From: Vandiemenella viatica
Taxonomy: Eukaryota; Arthropoda; Insecta; Orthoptera; Morabidae
Assembly: GCA_031002005.1 (NCBI GenBank)
Contig: JARYHS010006964.1
Coordinates: forward strand, 1 to 64,000
DNA: 64,000 nucleotides
Direction of reading: 5' to 3'
In this document: positions 34,132 to 46,165 of the stretch, piece after piece
Position numbering within the stretch: position 1 is the first letter of the stretch
Layout: every line of letters starts with the position of its first letter
Position numbers and translations under genes: made by a program
Notes under the pieces: generated by a model
The model's database searches: none
Told to the model about the DNA's origin: nothing
What the model saw: the letters and a program-made list of their open reading frames with translations, nothing else

Positions 34132-35968
34132 GGGCCTTGAGGAATGATTATATTTAGGCAAATTACACCTGGTGGGAATAAACAGTTGTGAGGCTAAAAT
34201 AACTGTTCTTATCTATCTGTGACTGGGTTGTAGATAATATTAACTTGAACACATCTTTTTTTTGTAAAAATCAATGCTTTTTCTTCTTACAATTCTGTGT
34301 ACTATTTTACAGAACATTGTGTTATAACAGGCATTATGAGAAAAACATTAATTTGTCAATTGTCGCCACAAACTTGTGAAGATAACTTCAAATTGACCTG
34401 CTGAGAATATATCAATTTACACCAAAGGTATCAGGCATGAAGCTCCGTTTTTATTTAATGATATTAGTAAAAATGGTGTAAGTCATCTATATGATTTTGT
34501 TTCTCCTCCCAAATAATTTCCTCTCAAGTGGCAGAGATATTAACATGCCTTTGGAGCCATAACACATAGTTTTATTCTTTGACATCTAATTTGTGCATCA
34601 TAAAGGATTGCACTGTAGGCTGTTGTGTAAAAACAGTGATGGAGTGTCCTATATTACATATCAATTATTTTTAAAAAAAAATTTTAAAATAAAATAAAGT
34701 GGTAGATGCTTTTATGATCCGAGGCTTATTAAACAAAATGTAATCACAACTACTGCACTACTGAAAAACAATGTAGTTAGTTTGACATATATCTACTGAT
34801 ATACTATAATACTTCTGGCGTCGATGATACTTGCCTTCGTATGGTGTGCCCTATTTTTTAATAGCAGTCTGGTAGTAGTTTGTCTTTTTTTAAAAAGTGA
34901 ATTTGTGTTTGGTTCCTGTTGCAGATTAGATTATTTACAATCACCAGTACTGACTTCTACCTCTGAGAAAGCTTGCTTTTCTGTATAAAGGTCAATACTT
35001 GGGCCTGTCATTTTGGTAGAATGTGTGTTTGAATCTTGGTCTGATCTTGGCCAGACCATCAGATTTCTGAAAATTACTTCAGGTGAATGTCATGCTGATT
35101 CATTGAAAACTACATGGCTCCTCAGTTCCTCCCCATTTGTTGTCCTCAATCCTTTCTTAGTCCCAGTGGTATCAATGAGCCACAGAGCCCAAAGTGAAAA
35201 CTCCTCAGCACTTGTAAATTCTCTTTATTTTTATTTATCCAGATGATCTATGATGTATTTGGTGGATATATCTCCCAGTTATTTCATGCATAAAGTATCG
35301 AATAATTTTATCAAAAGTGCTCAAACTGGTGACTGAAAATTTCTAAACTGATTAAGTGAGTCTGGTGGTTGAAAAATAATTTTGAGGCAACCATTCAGTA
35401 TGACCTGCGGTGTGTGCTGGGCTCTTGCACTTCAGATTTTGGTTTTCCATCTTCAGATTGATGTGAGATCATTTCTTTATTAATGCTGTTACAATTTTCT
35501 TTAATCCATGTTAATAATTATCTCTTAGTACTAATAATCACATTGTGGATAACAGATGAAGCAACAGCAAACAATTAGCCTATTCATACTGTCTAAGATG
35601 TTTGTTTATATATAATATGAAATAATTCATCTGTTAATACATACAATTATTTTGCAGTGCTTTATAGAATTATTTTTTATTTTGTTAGACCAGTATGTTT
35701 AGATGATATTCTGACACCAACTAAAGTTTTAATTTGCAAAGTGTTTGGGGCTTGAGTATTTGATGTATTTTGTATCTATTTATGTTTGGTTTTATATCAT
35801 TAGATAATAAGGGTCAAATATGAAAATAACTTTTTGAAAAAGAAATTTTCATATTTTAATTGTTCCTGCACTTCCTGCGTGAATGTTTTTGATTTTCTTT
35901 TCTTTATATTATATTCCTAGTTTATGTGTACATCATATTGTATTTCTCATTATTTCCTTCTTTTTTAG
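34132..35968. other. Intron 1, second part (copy 2)
   Basis: No gene. About 1.25 kb present in copy 1 is missing at 34568. The old SINE-like stretch recurs at about 35000-35240. Confidence 0.6.
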
Positions 35969-36024
35969 AATATGCTGGAAGATGCAGAACAAGGAAATTC
36001 AGAAATGGAACCTGTGCCCAATGG
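35969..36024 (+). CDS. C2H2 zinc-finger gene, coding exon 2
   Basis: Acidic 56-base exon (NMLEDAEQGNSEMEPVPNG) between a TTTTTTAG acceptor and a GG/GTAAAC donor. It leaves two bases of a Gly codon that the A at 46855 completes. It carries one substitution (Gly for Glu) relative to 15298-15353. Intron 1 is about 5.0 kb and intron 2 about 10.8 kb, the latter enlarged by the piggyBac element. Confidence 0.75.
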
Positions 36025-36370
36025 GTAAACATATTTCCTTTTTATTAAAAGTAATTTATGTTACTTTAGTATTTTACTTATCACAATCTTAAATGTAGAT
36101 TATTCTACCTAACATACATGATTTTTCTGTGGTGATTAATTTACCTGTTACAGATAATACTCAATATTGGCATAAGAAACATTACAGTTTTATATTTTTT
36201 CTGGGTGTAAATGAGGCTAAGTAATTGAAATGAATAGTATCATTAAAAAATTTAACTCACTTAACAGTTATTCCACATCTCTTTTTGTGTATTAATCTAC
36301 TTTTATCGTAAAAGAAAATAATCATGGACAAGAAGGAGAGAAAACATTTTCTTTGGTGACTGGTGGCAGA

Positions 36371-36585
36371 GTTGACCAAGCATGGTGGGTGAGCAATAAC
36401 AATCTGACTTCGCATTTGGGAGGAAGTAGTTTTGAATTCCCTATCTGGCCTTCTAGAATTGTATTTTACATGTTTTCCCCAAATCACTTCAGGCAAATGT
36501 TGTGGCCAAAATCGTTTCCTTTTCTTGCCTCCAGTTGTTTCCTGCCTCTAATGATCTTGATATTAATGAGGTGCATAGGCATAAG
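36371..36585 (+). repeat. Old tRNA-derived SINE (copy 2)
   Basis: Same element as 15703-15905, with head CCAAGCATGGTGGGTGAGC and body CCCCAAATCACTTCAGGCAA. Confidence 0.7.
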
Positions 36586-39173
36586 GGCATAAAGGCAGAA
36601 TCCTTAAGTTTAGTTGCTTTTGTCAGTTAAATGGCATGATGCTGGAAAACTGTATTCAGTAGAAACACATAACTTAATACATTACAAGTCTTTTACACTT
36701 TTTTATGAATCTGTGTAGCTTTTTTCTTCTTTAAAATCATTTACTAGTTAAGTTTTATGACGTACAAGAATTTTGCATTGCATGCCCTTTCAAATAGTTG
36801 ATGTGATGTACCTAATCATTTAGCCACTTCTTGTATGGTTCATTATTGTTCCCATCTCTTTTTCTCCAAAGAAGTATCTTTTTGCTATGCTTTTCCTTGT
36901 TCTTTTTTTTTTCTTAAGTAAGTGAAGGACGAGCCCTTCATTAAAACCTCCCCAGGGCTTTTCTCTCAGGAGCGTCCATCCCTAACTAAGTAGTTCCAGA
37001 TTTAGGGAGCTAAATATTGGTCTCACCTCTTCCAGTTAGGAATAAAAGTTGCTCCCATGACATAATTTGTATTGCCCAGAGGCCATGACTACAAGATAAA
37101 CATATGATTTTTCTGCATGCTGTGTGTATTGCTCACATTTTTATTGCAGTGATGGCCATGACAATCCTCAATATCTGAACAAAAAACATATCAATATCAG
37201 GAAATGTGCTTGAAATACCAAATACAAATTCTCTGCAAAAAGATGAATTTAATAGAATTCCCGGGAAAATACCTAATTTGATCATAAACCTTATCTGATA
37301 TTTCGACTAATTTCTAATTATAACCAATTATTATGAGAAGGCAATGAAAAATAATTTTCATTAGTTCCAAGAAATGTGTGGACCATAAGACTTGAACTTA
37401 ATAGGAACAGAGTATCCCAGATTAAGTTCTACTTGAAGGGTGCAGCCCTAAATATTGTGTTTTACGTGTTTGTGCATTGTTTTTTTGTTGCTGTTTCCTC
37501 CTCTATTAACCTTTGGTGAGTGGTCGGCATCTATCATCTTTCTGTATAAATATCACCTCACATCATTTCTGCTACCTCCTCAAACCTAAAAGAGATGCAA
37601 GGAAAGGCTTCGTTTTGGGAATTTGTAAAATTGGTGGCGGATCATATTAACATTTTTATATGTGTAGAAGTTTTACAATTTAATTTACTGAAGTACGTAG
37701 TACATAATGGCCAAATTACCTATTTTTTAATTTATTTTAAACAAATGATCCATAACACTGAGAGTAATGATTCTGTTACAGAAAGCATAGTGTTTACACA
37801 CTACAGAGTACAAACTTCGCTCAGATCAAGATCTCATGACTTTTTATCACTAAACAACCACAAGACTTATACCTATTTTTATAAGAATTTTTTGTGCCAT
37901 TTGATTTATTTTTATGTTATTCTGAGTTTCACTCAAATATAACAGTTCCATTGAAAACCCATGAAATATTTCAGAATTAGTTTGATTAATACTTATGTGT
38001 TCCCCTAATAAAAAAGAACTTAATCTTTGTCATCAATGGCTGTGCATCTTGGCCGAGTGATGCTGTTGCTGTAGATTTAACTGCCATCACAAATAAATTT
38101 TATGTACCTTCCAAACTAAGTATAGGAAGAATAAAATTTATTCTGTTTGTTAAGCTTGCTGATCTATATAGATAACAGAAATTAGATCAAAACAAAGCAG
38201 TTCACCAAAACATCTCATGTTTGGCCTCACATTGAATAAGTATAGGCAAAATCACAATTATTGACTGTATGATTTGGGAATGATACCATATATATGTATA
38301 TATCAAATTACCTCTTTCTAACCATACTAGAAGTATATTGAAATTATTTTGATTCTCAAATTTTTGAATTTCACTAACTTCTAAAGCCAGGAGAGAAATG
38401 AAGTAAAATTAAGAGGTTTGTTTATCTTATTAATTTCAATTTATAATGAAAGTCTTGAGTTGTGTAAATGTTTTAGGCTAGAAAGTGACACTATATATAT
38501 ATATGGTGTAGATACACAAAAATTTACCAGTTTATCCATATACCAATTTAAAGCTTTCTACAACCATAGAAATACTTGAGAGTTTTATTGATTGTGGTAC
38601 TGATTGAGCAAATTGGTAAAATTTTGCATTTGAATAACTTAAAAACTTTGAACCATAGTGAAACAAAATTTGATGTTTTGCTACAATAGCTGATATCTTC
38701 TAATAGAAAATGAGAAATGAATCTGCACAAAGAAATTGAGGTACGAAAATAGCCTAAATCACTTCAAGAAAAGTGTTGACTCGATTTGGCGGACCCACTG
38801 TCACATTCCTTCTGGCTACAGTTGAAGCAGTAGTGGAGTGCTGATCTTCAACCAACCCAACTGCTTTAGAATATTTTTGATTCATATTAAGAATGTCAGG
38901 TTGATCTATATTATTTTTTTGATATTAGAATTTGACAATGGATGGATCTATCATTACAAGTAGGTCATTAGTGCGATAGCTACTGTAAGCTGTTTACTTA
39001 TCCAAGATGAGGCGGTGGTGAGAGTTAGTGGGAGGCAGCTCGTAGTGTGGATCCTGGCACTGCAGGAACGGCAGTGAACGTACTATGCGACTAAATAATT
39101 CAGACTAAAAACAAAAATTGATTGAGGATCAGGAAGACATGCAGTGGCAATTATTTAAGCCGTTGTTTCTTTA

Positions 39174-39365
39174 CCAAGCATGGTGGGTGAGTGGTAATGC
39201 TCTGGCCTTGCAGTCAGGTAGACACAGGTTTGAATCCCTGCCCAGCCATCTAGATTTAGGTTTTCAATGTTTTCCACAGGTCACTCCCACTGAATGCAAT
39301 GATGACTATAACAGAATTCCTTCCCATTCCTTGCCCCATCCTTTTTTTGAGCTCTACTAACCATG
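39174..39365 (+). repeat. Old tRNA-derived SINE (copy 2)
   Basis: Same element as 18508-18700, with B box GGTTTGAATCC. Confidence 0.75.
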
Positions 39366-40792
39366 ACATGTATCAAGCATATAGCCATAAGCAATAACAG
39401 TTTGTTTCTTTGTCATGTTCCAGTAGTCCAATTAATTAAGAGACTTGCACATATAAACTTATACCCAAAGATACTACTGCTTATTGTGGTGCACTGTTTG
39501 GTACCCTGAGGTGCCCTTATAATCGAATGGGTAGCACCGAGAGGGCTAAATCAACTCACTGTAATTTGATCATTGGGTGCCCCTGTCCACAGCTTTAATA
39601 CCAGATGCCAATAATTTGCATTACAAATTATTATTAAAAGCTATTACCAATTGACGCTGTTAGAACACGTTGCTACCTTGATTGGCTCTACGGGTTTGTT
39701 ACTTGTCAAATGTAATGTAATTATTTATCAAGTTTATACTTAGAGACATAAATCAGTAGTTATTATTGCATACTCAGACCACTGATTCAAAACCCATTTA
39801 TGTTATTACTAACATCAGATTGCCAGTTTGTAGTCCTCTATTTCATATCTAGATTGGGTTTTTAGGAGGGGGTAAGATTTGTTGAATACCAAATGGTGGT
39901 AGGGTACGTCAAAGAATTTTTAATATTTCTCCACAAAGTAACTTCATTCAGTGCCATCATCATCATCACATAATCATGGAATAGATGTCTGCGGCCTATA
40001 ATTCTAACTCAAAGTTATCTTTAGAACTAATATTCTATTTTCCAGAGTTGTTATTATAATTAAGTTCCAGCTTACAAGTATATGAGTTTGAATTCATCTA
40101 TTTCAGCAAGTAGGATGCGAGGACTACATACTTGATATAATTCTTCTAGTTTCTTTACTAAAAGACACTGACTGCTCCAGTTGGTTTCAGTTACAATGAG
40201 TTTATCAGGGTAATGATACTTTATGGATACCACCTTTCCTCATACTGTTTGAAAGAATACAAATATCCCCAAAGTACTGCACTCATATTTTCTTCACTTT
40301 ACAATTATTTTGTTGGGTGAGCCAAAAATACCTAATACTAGTAGTGTGGGATTTGACCACCCTGATGCAAGGTAGTCTATGACACGCTGCTGTGCATTTT
40401 GGAATTTTGTTCTTAGTCACTTCAAGCTTGGAAATAAAAGATACCTTATTGCAGCTCTATTTACATCATTCTCTATGAGATCAAAGCCTGAAGAAATTAT
40501 AAAGTACTTAACCATTCAGTTTTTTATTTCTGTCTACTCAGTTTCTTTTAAATTCTTATATAGCATCATACTTCAAATAGTAGACCTGAATAATACCCGT
40601 CATGTTTTTTTTTTTTTTTTTTTTTCACAGTTTTTGTTCGCAAGAACATTCAACAGGCTATGGACTCCAGTAACATTAAAAAAAAACTAACGAAGGATAA
40701 CAATTTTATATGTTATTCATACTACTGTTTAACTTCCAGTGAGAGATGGTTCCTTGTGTAGCTTAGTGTTTTGCTTACTGCTGTGTATTTAA

Positions 40793-43700
40793 CCCTTTAT
40801 AGGGCAAAAAAAAAAAGAACAACGTTTTCCCTTGTTTTACAGTTTTTAGAGGTCTTGATGGTCTCTGTTATCCAAAAAAATATTAAAAAAAAAATTTCAA
40901 ATCTTTTTATTGTTGGTAATAGGGTGGTACATATGTGTACCACTGCCCTATAACGACAACAACGTTCCGTCAGTGTACAACACAGTATTCAATAAACATT
41001 GTTTTAATGATTATATGAACATGAATATGAATATACATGCCAATATACACAAAAATCCTGATTTCAGCAATTGAAACAATGAAATTTCAACGATTTTTAC
41101 AGTGACTTGTGGAAAGGCATAAAACACCCTTTACATAGTGCTACTTTACACGTTTTACAGCACAGTGTACTACGTTTTTGAACTTTCTTTGTGCTGCAAT
41201 GAGCACATCGTCGTCTGCTTCCAACTTCAGGTAGGTGGGTACCAACATTAGTAAAACGAACTGCATTGACAACAGCCTTCCTTCTTTTGTGAGTGGATGA
41301 ATTTCCAGGAGAATGTCCACATTTTTTTCGGGAGGTAAAATCTGCAATTAGTTCATTTGCCAATTGCGAACGAAATTCTAGGTGTGTCATCCACATTTTC
41401 TTGCCCTGCATTTTACAGTTCTCTTGATAAATAATGTAACTGTTGACAATAGCAGCATCAACCATGTAATAAAATATTCGCATCCACCACCTGCGAGATT
41501 TCCACCCTATATTGTATGCAGCCATGTACTGGTCAAACTTGTCTACACCACCCATGTACTTATTGTAGGATGCCACTGCATTAGGACATTGAACTGTTTC
41601 CTTGGCACCCTTATGATTGGTGCGTTGTACAGTTGTCATATGAGAGGGATTGTGCATGGAACTTGCAACACATACTGCTTTCTTTCCCCTGTCCATCCAT
41701 TTGCACACTGTTATGTCACTTGACTGCATGAAATCACTTTCAGATTGTTTCAGTACCCTATCAGCCTTCAGTTCAGATTTCGGAAAATATTTCCTGTTGG
41801 ACCTAATTGTACCACATGCAAAAAGATTTTTGTCTAATAGACATTTCAGAAGTGGAAAGGAGGTAAAAAAATTGTCAAAATAGAAACAATAGCCTAAATT
41901 ACAAAATGGTTCTGCTAGCTCAAGAACCACTCTTTCACCTAAACCAACAGTAACTTCCCCAGAATCTGATTTACCTGTGTATATAGAGAATCCTATCATG
42001 TAACCTGAAACTGCACATGCAGCAACCCAAACTTTGAATCCCCTTTTTATTGGTTTCATGGGCATGTACTGTTTCAATGTACTTCTGCCCTTGTACCTGA
42101 TCATGCTTTCATCAATTGAAATGTGTCTTGATGGACAGAAGAAAGATGGAAATGATTCCTGTAAAAAACTTATCAGGGGCCTTATTTTGAATAACTTATC
42201 AAATTCTGGGGTATTACGAGCTGGAGCTTTGGCATTATCATTTACATGAAGGCATCGAATCAACTTTAGGAAACGCTTCACACTCATGACACTAGCAATT
42301 CTTTTCACATAAAAATTGGGGTCATTCGACCAATATAGCCTCATACTTGGCAACGTATGGAATCCCATTATTATGAGAATTCCAAATAGAGCTTTGATTT
42401 CTTCATATGTAGAACAGAGATCTGTACTCATTGTTTGAGTGGCATAAAGATTGGACTGTTCCACTATGAGTTGCCAAACATCTGATGTAAAAAAAGAGAA
42501 GAATATGCCAGATGGAGACTTACTATCTGTGTCGAATTTTGGACCATAGGGTTCTTGAAATTGCCAAGTGCTAAATTTCATGGGCATCTTCCCTTGGTTA
42601 GACCAACGAAACTGTTCAGTAGAATTTTCATCAGAGTCAGATTCTGACTCGGAGCACGAAATGTTTGTATCTTGAATAATGGTCTGGGGCAAAATCTCGT
42701 TTTCTAACATTTTACTGGGTACCACAGGTGAATCATCAGATGAAAGATCGTCATCTCCCTCGTTACACACTTCCATGTCGTTTGCTATTCGAGATGATAT
42801 TTCATTATTTTGTTGTGAGCATCCTGCTATTGTAGACGTAGATCCAGAGGCACGAGTCTTGCGTGGCGATCCATGCACATTTAGTGGCAGTAAATCTTCG
42901 GCATCTTCATCTCCTCCCTCTTCCGAATCATACACTTGATCATCAGTAAATGAATTTAGTAACTCTTCAATTTCCTTTTCTGTAAGTCCCTTCATGACCT
43001 GAAAGTGTTGTAAAGCCTTTTGTTACTATATGTATTGTTAGTTCCACTTCAGTATTATTTTTCGATATAGTGCTTTGTTGTAAATGAATTATCTAAATCT
43101 GCTAGGTAATATATAGTTTCGATAAAATTGAGTTTTAATTTTAACTGAAAGCACGAAGTGAATAAGTAAGTAAAATATAAATGAAAGAAAGAAAATATAA
43201 GTAAACAACACCCACTTCCGCACTTCCTGCAATGGCGTGAAATTTGCGTGTTATTGGTGTATCTACTTCAATATTATCTTTCGGAAAACAATTCTCTAGT
43301 GATTGTTTATCAAGAACAATCACATAATGTCAGTAGTTTTCGAGAAAATGTTTATTTTCAGTGTAACTAAAAGCATGAAAACAGAAAATACAAGTAAAAA
43401 CTCCCATTTTCTTGCGACAGGCTTCAGCACGAAGTTATTATCGATTAAAAACTATGTAGAGAGGTGAAAATTACGATCGTAAGCCATTGTATTTTATAGT
43501 CACGTTATAATACTATACTTACGAATGATAAACAGCTTTCTCTCTTCCTGTTCCTGCTGGCAAATTCACAAAATGTTCCACAACTACAATGCAGCGATGT
43601 AGCTAAAGGTCACTGGTACACATGTGTACCGATCAAAGATATTTGTGCACACACAACCTATAACGTAGTTTACAAGCACGCCAACAGATGTCAGAATGAT

Positions 43701-43816
43701 ACTGCTGTGTGTTTAGAAGGCAGTGAACAAGCGGTACGCTAGTGTACCAAAAACACCTGTGAGATACATATTTTTATATGTAAGTGGTACACTATTGTAC
43801 CAAGTACTATAAAGGG
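40793..43816 (-). mobile_element. Complete piggyBac element, TTAA-flanked
   Basis: The 3024-base element is flanked by TTAA (40789-40792 and 43817-43820). Its terminal inverted repeats are CCCTTTATAG at the left and the reverse complement CCCTTTATAG at the right. Subterminal palindromes GGTACATATGTGTACC (40926-40941) and GGTACACATGTGTACC (43615-43630) are probable transposase-binding sites. It holds an intact 632-aa transposase. Copy 1 has a single TTAA at 20074-20077 with identical flanks, so the insertion is clean and recent. Confidence 0.97.
41097..42995 (-). CDS. piggyBac transposase (PGBD-like, DDE_Tnp_1_7)
   Basis: Uninterrupted 632-aa protein. It has an acidic N-terminal region with many Asp/Glu/Ser (about residues 1-130), then the piggyBac catalytic core. 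Candidate catalytic Asp residues are in SIDESMIRYKGR, YFDNFFTSFPLL and GGVDKFDQYMAAYN. GWKSRRWWMRIFYYMVDAA is a further family hallmark. The C terminus is a Cys-rich zinc-binding domain (CAHC, CCKTCKVALCKGC) that in this family binds the terminal repeats. The length is normal for the family. The enzyme cuts at TTAA and reseals without scars. The gene lies antisense in intron 2 of the zinc-finger gene. It could be active, but that is not shown. Confidence 0.97.
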   Translation of the reverse strand: MKGLTEKEIEELLNSFTDDQVYDSEEGGDEDAEDLLPLNVHGSPRKTRASGSTSTIAGCSQQNNEISSRIANDMEVCNEGDDDLSSDDSPVVPSKMLENEILPQTIIQDTNISCSESESDSDENSTEQFRWSNQGKMPMKFSTWQFQEPYGPKFDTDSKSPSGIFFSFFTSDVWQLIVEQSNLYATQTMSTDLCSTYEEIKALFGILIIMGFHTLPSMRLYWSNDPNFYVKRIASVMSVKRFLKLIRCLHVNDNAKAPARNTPEFDKLFKIRPLISFLQESFPSFFCPSRHISIDESMIRYKGRSTLKQYMPMKPIKRGFKVWVAACAVSGYMIGFSIYTGKSDSGEVTVGLGERVVLELAEPFCNLGYCFYFDNFFTSFPLLKCLLDKNLFACGTIRSNRKYFPKSELKADRVLKQSESDFMQSSDITVCKWMDRGKKAVCVASSMHNPSHMTTVQRTNHKGAKETVQCPNAVASYNKYMGGVDKFDQYMAAYNIGWKSRRWWMRIFYYMVDAAIVNSYIIYQENCKMQGKKMWMTHLEFRSQLANELIADFTSRKKCGHSPGNSSTHKRRKAVVNAVRFTNVGTHLPEVGSRRRCAHCSTKKVQKRSTLCCKTCKVALCKGCFMPFHKSL

Positions 43817-43820
43817 TTAA

Positions 43821-45289
43821 AACACTATTGTATTAATTATCTTCCTACTGTTAATAATATATGTAAAGAAATATAACATTTAAGTTTTTCTTTCTTACTG
43901 ATTATTAATTAAAATCATCACTGAACATTGTTTTCTTTAAAAAAAATAGAATAAATAAGTTGAGCTGTCTCCAGATTTGTTATAATTTTTGTGTTCAAAT
44001 ACAAAACAACCATTAGGGTGCTCTAGAGAAACTAAATATCCAAACAGAAATCTATGTTGTTATTAATTAATTAGACTGATGGAATATATTATTCTCTTTT
44101 TTGTGAATAACACATTAATTAGCATACTTTAAATAGGCTCGATGCCCAATGACAGTTATGTTTCTTGAGTTCTATTAGACGAAGACTTAGTCTAGTCTTT
44201 AGTGATCAGGTTGGCTGAATGGTCTTATTGAATGTGGTTAGATAAAATATCAGATGCTAAATGTTAGCATGGATTCAAATCCCACACTAGAAGAATTCCA
44301 ATGATTATGTATTGGATCTATAAAAAGTTACTGGAATTTTTAGCAACATCGTAGAGCTCCATATCATGTATAACTGGGGTAGGGTATAAATGCCAGTTCT
44401 ACACTTGTTATTCATGTTCCTAGTGCTGTTTGTTTTATGACCACAGAATGTATGTGGATTTATATACTGGGGAGATGAAAAGGTAATTGTTGCTTTTTGT
44501 CTCATATTATCTTCATATTTGCGTTAGGCTAATCTGCTTGCCATATTTAACCTTCAATAACTGAAGTCACCTCTATATCATCATAATTCCATTTTTCATA
44601 GAGCCGCTCAGTAGTTAATGCATTTGAATTGTTCATCCGTTGAGAAATTTTGTCTCCAAAGGCTCCAAGAAATTAAAATAAACTATTGTACAAATATTCT
44701 GTTCATGTCATTCAGTCTGGTAGCATGACAGTGTCATAAATGTATATAATCTATCACTCATATACATACGAAGTCATTCACATGAACCATCTAATTCACC
44801 AAACCACAAACATTGTGGTGGGTTGGGATGGACCACATATTTCCCCCTGCCATATGTCTCGCCTTTTACATGAATAAGACTCGTGTCGAAATATTGTGCA
44901 ATTTGTTTGTGTTTTTACGTGTTCATCTTGCCCTCCTGCCTGTTGTAAGTGATGGGTATCTATTTATTTTTCCCTATCCTTTCTTATTTTCAGTGCCTCT
45001 TGGCTGTTTCTTTGTTTCCATTATCCAATTCTGGTTTTTAGATAGGTGGTTTTCTTAGACAAGAATTAATTTACTCAATACAATTACTGTGTGTGCATTG
45101 CCGTGATATAAATTCTTTCAATGACTTGATAAAGTATTTATTGTCCAACAGTACTATAGTAACTGTCAATATACTTAATAGTATGCTTATATGGGTATCA
45201 TGGTTTTCTTAGCACATATGCACTTTCAAATATTTTTGTTTTATTATTTTTTGCTTAGAGTTTTATACCACGTCAATATTGAGGTAATT
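43821..45289. other. Intron 2, middle
   Basis: No gene. A weak tRNA-like SINE head is possible at about 44195-44290 (GTTGGCTGAATGG, GGATTCAAATCCC). The duplicated segment ends at 43936. The rest is AT-rich. Confidence 0.5.
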
Positions 45290-46165
45290 AGAACTAGGAA
45301 AGGATTGAAGGCAAGGAAGGAATTTTGCAATGACATTTTTGAAGGAGCCATCTTAGTATCATCCTTGATGAATTTTGGAAAACTATAGAAAACTCAAATC
45401 TAGATGGCTGTTAGGGAAATAAAACCGGTGTTCTCTTGAATACTAGGCCAGTGCATGGAGGAAGGAAATATATGGAGGAGAAGTGACGTTAAATCGGTGA
45501 AGCAGGCTCTAAACTCTCCCGCATGGCGGCAGCAGCGGTATTGCGCTTACAAACATTGCGATGTTCCCAGTATATCCCGAAAACTAAGCAAGATAGCGAA
45601 AAATTTTATTCTTTATTTTCGATTTGTCTCGTCGTGTTACATAAGAATCGATCATTAAATTTGACTTTTGCGAAATTTTTCTTCTCCATTTCAACCTCAC
45701 TTTTGATACAGTATATCTCTAGAACTAGGTGAGATATCGAAAATTTTTATTCTTTATTTTTCATTTGTCTCGTCTTTTTAAATAAGAATCCATCATCAAA
45801 TTTGACTTTAACCAATTTTTTCTTCTGAATTTCAACCAAAACCATTTCACATTTGGGACAGAATATCTCGAAAACTAAGCAGAATATCAAAAAATTTTAT
45901 TCTTCATTTTTTATTTTTCATATCGAGTTACATAATAATCCATCATCAAATTGTGGCTCCACGGTTATGGTAGAGTTCCCTGGATATATTTGGGCTTGTT
46001 CCAGGTGATTCTTGGGTAGGGTAATATGGCGTCCCCTCCTCCCCACCTCTCTCCACCCGGCTTCACTTCAGTGCGTGGTAAAGGTCCCTTGCGTCGCCTC
46101 CATATATTCCTTCCTCCATGGGCCAGTGTGTTACTATTCACCAACCATCCTTGGTTATCACCTGT
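45290..46165 (-). repeat. Old SINE split by a TIR element
   Basis: Two pieces, 45290-45453 and 46129-46165, together form one minus-strand SINE of the 26851-27106 family. The body is AAACTCAAATCTAGATGGCT, the B-box region TTCTCTTGAATACTAGGCCA, and the head TTACTATTCACCAACCATCC. The TIR element at 45454-46120 sits between them with a duplicated GGCCAGTG. Confidence 0.75.
45454..46120. mobile_element. Non-autonomous TIR element with 8-bp target duplication and internal tandem repeats
   Basis: The inverted ends CATGGAGGAAGGAAATATAT (45454) and CATGGAGGAAGGAATATATG (reverse complement from 46120) pair over about 24 bases. Target duplication GGCCAGTG occurs at 45446-45453 and 46121-46128. An 8-bp duplication suggests the hAT or P type. 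Inside, a unit of about 141-150 bases beginning ATATCNCGAAAACTAAGC is repeated starting at 45572, 45713 and 45863. No transposase is encoded. Confidence 0.85.

Larger units (their letters stand above)
36025..40788. other. Intron 2, 5' part (copy 2)
   Basis: Intronic sequence matching 15354-20073, with old SINEs at 36371-36585 and 39174-39365. No other gene seen. Confidence 0.6.
25808..43936. repeat. Long near-identical segment, copy 2
   Basis: This is the partner of 1-20194. Relative to copy 1 it lacks a 3299-base block (copy 1 bases 418-3716), the mariner-like element at 4003-4861, and about 1.25 kb (12645-13890). It gains a SINE (26851-27106) and a piggyBac element (40793-43816). After 43936 the sequence continues without a break into intron 2 and exons 3 and 4 of the zinc-finger gene, so this copy is joined to the complete gene. 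Confidence 0.95.

Noticed and set aside
41382..42939. Open frames of 70-113 codons on the plus strand
   Set aside because: They are shadows of the minus-strand piggyBac transposase.
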